Source: Micavibrio_C sp965231165
Lineage (GTDB): Bacteria > Pseudomonadota > Alphaproteobacteria > Micavibrionales > Micavibrionaceae
Length of the DNA stretch: 64,000 nucleotides
Reading direction: 5' to 3'
NCBI GenBank assembly: GCA_965231165.1
Contig: OZ246421.1
Coordinates: 806,001-870,000 of the forward strand
Part shown: positions 61,604-64,000 of the stretch, piece after piece
Numbering within the stretch: the first letter of the stretch is position 1
Layout of the letters: every line of letters begins with the position of its first letter
Made by a program: the position numbers and the translations under genes
Notes under the pieces: model-generated
The model's database searches: none
What the model saw: the letters and a program-made list of their open reading frames with translations, nothing else
Told to the model about the DNA's origin: nothing

Positions 61604-62176
61604 CTAAATATCGCAATCCCACGTATCAGGCAGGCCATAATAATAGAAATGTGGGTCATTGGCCGTGACGGGTTTTGCCGGAATGCCAACAACAGTTACG
61701 CCCGCGGGAACATCTTTCGTTACAACGGAGTTTGCACCGACAGATGAGCCATCGCCCAGCGTTATCGGCCCCAACACTTGCGCGCCGGAACCAATCATAA
61801 CTTTATTGCCGAGATCGGGATGGCGCTTGCCGCATTTTGGCCCCTGCCCCTTACCGCCCAGCGTGACGCCGTGATAGATGGTGCAATCATCGCCGATGGT
61901 GGCGGTTTCACCGATGACCACGCCCATGCCGTGATCGATGAACAGGTTTTTACCGATGGTGGCGCCGGGATGAATTTCGATGCCGGTGAACAGGCGCCCC
62001 ACTTGCGACCACAGACGCGCCAGAACCCTGAATCCGTTCTTATAAAGAAAATGCGCCAGCGGGTGGTAAATCACCATGATGTGAAAACCGGGATAGCATA
62101 GTAATACTTCCGTGAATGACGGGCATGCTGCATCGCGGTCACGGATGGATTGAATGAGGTTCAGAATTTTATTCAT
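61604..62176 (-). CDS. cysE: Serine O-acetyltransferase
   Basis: Makes O-acetylserine, the substrate for CysK. The 190-residue protein is the short form (like EpsC/CysE of many bacteria). An N-terminal helical part is followed by left-handed beta-helix hexapeptides (IHPGATIGKNLFIDHGMGVV, then GETATIGDDCTIYHGVTLGG). His in DHGMGVVIGE and YHGV are catalytic/substrate residues of the family. It lies just downstream of cysK, separated by an 85-base repeat. Confidence 0.93.
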   Translation of the reverse strand: MNKILNLIQSIRDRDAACPSFTEVLLCYPGFHIMVIYHPLAHFLYKNGFRVLARLWSQVGRLFTGIEIHPGATIGKNLFIDHGMGVVIGETATIGDDCTIYHGVTLGGKGQGPKCGKRHPDLGNKVMIGSGAQVLGPITLGDGSSVGANSVVTKDVPAGVTVVGIPAKPVTANDPHFYYYGLPDTWDCDI

Positions 62177-62191
62177 AAATCAGCCTTTTAT

Positions 62192-62254
62192 CCCCTCACC
62201 CTCCGCACCTGCGGTGCTCCTCCCTCTCCCTCTGGGAGAGGGTTGGGGTGAGGG
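62192..62254. repeat. Intergenic palindromic repeat, CTCTCCC/GGGAGAG type, copy 2
   Basis: The cysK-cysE gap contains CCCCTCACCC pairing with GGGGTGAGGG, plus an internal CCTCTCCC/GGGAGAGG pair. It shares its core with the copy at 4552-4690. The position between coding genes suggests no coding role. Confidence 0.75.
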
Positions 62255-62262
62255 ATTTTAAT

Positions 62263-63216
62263 TTAACCTAAGTCATCGAACAACGCTGTCGATAAATATC
62301 TTTCAGCAAAGGATGGAATAATCACAACCATAGTCTTGCCTACGTTTTCAGGGCGCGCGCCCACTTGCGTCGCAGCCCACAAGGCCGCGCCAGAAGAGAG
62401 CCCCACAGGCAGCCCCTCAAGCCGCGCCACTTCACGTGCTGTTGCGATCGCGTTATCATTTGTGACACGCACGACTTCATCAATCAATTTCGTGTCCAGA
62501 ATAGATGGCACAAAGCCCGCGCCAATGCCCTGAATTTTATGCGGTGATGGTGCGCCGCCTGACAGCACGGGACTCGCGTCGGGTTCTACAGCGATGGTTT
62601 TAAAATCCGGATTTTTTTGCTTCAACACTTGTGAAACACCTGTCAGCGTACCGCCTGTGCCAACCCCGGCTATCAACATATCCGCCTTGCCCGCTGTATC
62701 TTCCCAGATTTCAAGCGCGGTGGTATTGCGGTGAATTTCCGGGTTGGCGGGATTATCAAATTGCGCCGGGATAAATGAGTCAGGCGTTGACGCCGCCAGT
62801 TCTTCCGCTTTAGCAATCGCGCCCTTCATGCCCTTATCAGCGGGCGTCAGCACCAGTTCCGCGCCCAGCAGCGCCAGCATCTTGCGGCGCTCAATGGACA
62901 TGCTTTCCGGCATGGTGAGAATAAGGCGGTAACCCTTGGATGCCGCGACGAAGGCGAGCGCAATACCGGTGTTTCCCGATGTCGGCTCGATCAGCACGGT
63001 TTTACCCGGCGTAATTTTTCCTGCCCTCTCGGCGACGTCGATCATGGCCGCGCCAATACGATCCTTGACCGAGGCGAGCGGATTGAAGAATTCGAGTTTG
63101 GCGATAAGATCGGCCTTGATGCCATATTTTGCGGAAAATTTGGGAAGACGTACAAGCGGTGTGGCACCGATGGTATCGATCACCGAGTCATAAATTTTCC
63201 CGCGGAATTCAGCCAT
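62263..63216 (-). CDS. cysK: Cysteine synthase A
   Basis: PLP enzyme making cysteine from O-acetylserine and sulfide. The 317-residue protein has the PLP lysine K51 in PLASVKDRIGAAMID, phosphate-binding PTSGNTGIALA, the GVGTGGTLTGVSQVLK loop, and SSGAALWA near the C-terminus. Length is normal. It is paired with cysE downstream. Confidence 0.96.
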   Translation of the reverse strand: MAEFRGKIYDSVIDTIGATPLVRLPKFSAKYGIKADLIAKLEFFNPLASVKDRIGAAMIDVAERAGKITPGKTVLIEPTSGNTGIALAFVAASKGYRLILTMPESMSIERRKMLALLGAELVLTPADKGMKGAIAKAEELAASTPDSFIPAQFDNPANPEIHRNTTALEIWEDTAGKADMLIAGVGTGGTLTGVSQVLKQKNPDFKTIAVEPDASPVLSGGAPSPHKIQGIGAGFVPSILDTKLIDEVVRVTNDNAIATAREVARLEGLPVGLSSGAALWAATQVGARPENVGKTMVVIIPSFAERYLSTALFDDLG

Positions 63217-63231
63217 GACACCCTCTTCTCT

Positions 63232-63260
63232 AAAATGCTTCTCTAGAGAATTAGCATTTT
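63232..63260. repeat. Inverted repeat AAAATGCT/AGCATTTT
   Basis: 8-bp perfect arms around a 13-base centre, between the small secreted gene and the cysK start. On the minus strand the right arm ends in TTTT, so it could be a weak terminator or an operator for cysK. Confidence 0.5.
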
Positions 63261-63279
63261 GCTGCGAAACAGCAAAGAA

Positions 63280-63768
63280 CTATTGGCTGGCGCTGGCGCA
63301 GATCGGCTTGCTGGTGGGGTGCGAGGGGTAGAAAGTCGCGGCCCACTTTTTAATGTCGGATTGCGACATGTTGGCGACTTTTTCAATCCTGCTGGCGTAA
63401 TGCTTGCAGAATTGATCGGGGCGCATGCGGGCAGAGTCGTTTGCGATTTTATTGGCGAAGATGGTGCGCATGGAATTCAGTTGCGCTTCGGGATCGGGGG
63501 AACCCGTGCGGCGGAAATATTCCATCAGATTACGTTCGTATGCAGCAAACAGCTTGATATTGTTCGCGGTGAAGGTGCGGTAAGCGGCATAAAGATTTTT
63601 GCCGTTGGCTTTATACATGTGCTGGCAGTTGAGGCCGATGACCATCAACTCGCTGTGGATGCGGATGCCTTGTTCGGACTCGGCTTCGGGCATTGTGTAA
63701 CAGGAAGCCGCCATCGCCTGTGATGACAACAAAACCGAAACAACAAACACCATCAGAAATTTTTTCAT
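63280..63768 (-). CDS. Small secreted protein of unknown function
   Basis: 162-residue protein with a signal peptide (cleavage near AMA-AS). The mature part has Cys residues at the start, in LNCQHMYKANG, in DQFCKHYA and near the C-terminus, which could form two disulfides, with mostly helical structure between. I recognise no named family. Its ATG overlaps the dehydrogenase stop by one base (TAATG), so it is coupled to that gene. Confidence 0.75.
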   Translation of the reverse strand: MKKFLMVFVVSVLLSSQAMAASCYTMPEAESEQGIRIHSELMVIGLNCQHMYKANGKNLYAAYRTFTANNIKLFAAYERNLMEYFRRTGSPDPEAQLNSMRTIFANKIANDSARMRPDQFCKHYASRIEKVANMSQSDIKKWAATFYPSHPTSKPICASASQ

Positions 63769-64000
63769 TACGCCGCCACCGGAGTTTTTAAAGGTTCACC
63801 ACTGAAATGGGCGCGCAGGTTCAAAAGAACAAGCTGTCCCATTTTCTTTCTGGTTTCTGCCGTCGCTGTGCCGATATGCGGCAGCAACACTACGTTATCC
63901 ATTGTGAAGAAGGCTTCGGGTACGTGCGGCTCGTTGTCAAAGACATCCAGCCCCGCCCCTGCAATCTCCCTGTTGCGCAATGCGATCAGCAATGCTTCTT
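63768..64000 (-). CDS. D-2-hydroxyacid dehydrogenase, C-terminal part (cut by window edge)
   Basis: The visible 76 or so codons end an NAD(P)-dependent D-2-hydroxyacid dehydrogenase. They hold the conserved ALRNREIAGAGLDVFDNEP, where the Glu of NEP is a catalytic residue, and LLPHIGTATAETRKKM, where the His is the catalytic base. The N-terminal and most of the Rossmann domain are beyond the window, so the substrate class cannot be assigned. It is coupled to the small secreted gene. Confidence 0.88.
   Translation of the reverse strand, partial: EALLIALRNREIAGAGLDVFDNEPHVPEAFFTMDNVVLLPHIGTATAETRKKMGQLVLLNLRAHFSGEPLKTPVAA

Overview
The window comes from an alphaproteobacterium. Several conserved alphaproteobacterial neighbourhoods support this: yebC-ruvCAB-ybgC-tolQRAB; valS-popZ-tolC-pcm; a small coiled-coil gene followed by zapA, 6S RNA, 5-formyltetrahydrofolate cyclo-ligase and a YmdB-type phosphoesterase; a complex I NDUFS4-type subunit; and an HAD-IIA family typical of the class. 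Intergenic inverted repeats of the TGTCATCCTGAG type and a giant RTX protein would fit a Micavibrio-like or Rhodospirillales-like lineage, but the order cannot be fixed from sequence alone. Base composition is fairly even and most of the window is ordinary chromosome.

Layout. 1-6067 (minus): Tol-Pal envelope genes, Holliday-junction genes ruvABC and yebC. 6330-9003: a response regulator with a helical partner, a lipase-fold protein and a phage-type lipoprotein. 9006-13447 (minus): YmdB-like phosphoesterase, folate cyclo-ligase, 6S RNA, a 659-residue secreted repeat protein of unknown function, zapA and a small coiled-coil protein. 13691-22512: central carbon genes (transketolase, GAPDH, class II aldolase) mixed with methyltransferases, an SDR-like protein, a winged-helix protein coupled to a Gly/Ala-rich small protein, and an alpha/beta hydrolase. 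22615-25149: band-7/NfeD pair, ribosomal protein bL31 and a methyltransferase. 25146-30820 (minus): valS, popZ, tolC, pcm. 30997-33577: tRNA-Cys, an S41 protease, tRNA-Asn and a host-attachment-family protein.

33653-47652 is the most striking region. A 13.2 kb gene encodes a 4412-residue type I-secreted RTX protein with an N-terminal lipase-like alpha/beta hydrolase domain, EF-hand-like calcium loops, four cadherin-like repeats, three 195-residue C-terminal repeats and a type I secretion tail. It is translationally coupled to an upstream lipoprotein gene. Next to it lie a short locus with an 18-bp direct repeat and a G10 tract, and a LuxR solo. A candidate sRNA follows at 49419-49477.

49559-64000 (mostly minus): tRNA-Arg, NDUFS4-like subunit, tRNA-Pro, DUF192, CBS and alpha/beta hydrolase proteins, an MsbA-type exporter divergent from a patatin-like phospholipase, an HAD phosphatase, a 1291-residue membrane-anchored coiled-coil protein, an alanine/sodium symporter, the cysteine biosynthesis pair cysE and cysK, a small secreted protein and a truncated 2-hydroxyacid dehydrogenase.

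The best candidates for an undescribed system are the lipoprotein plus giant lipase-RTX operon with its LuxR neighbour, the secreted repeat protein inserted between zapA and 6S RNA, and the winged-helix plus Gly/Ala-rich peptide pair.
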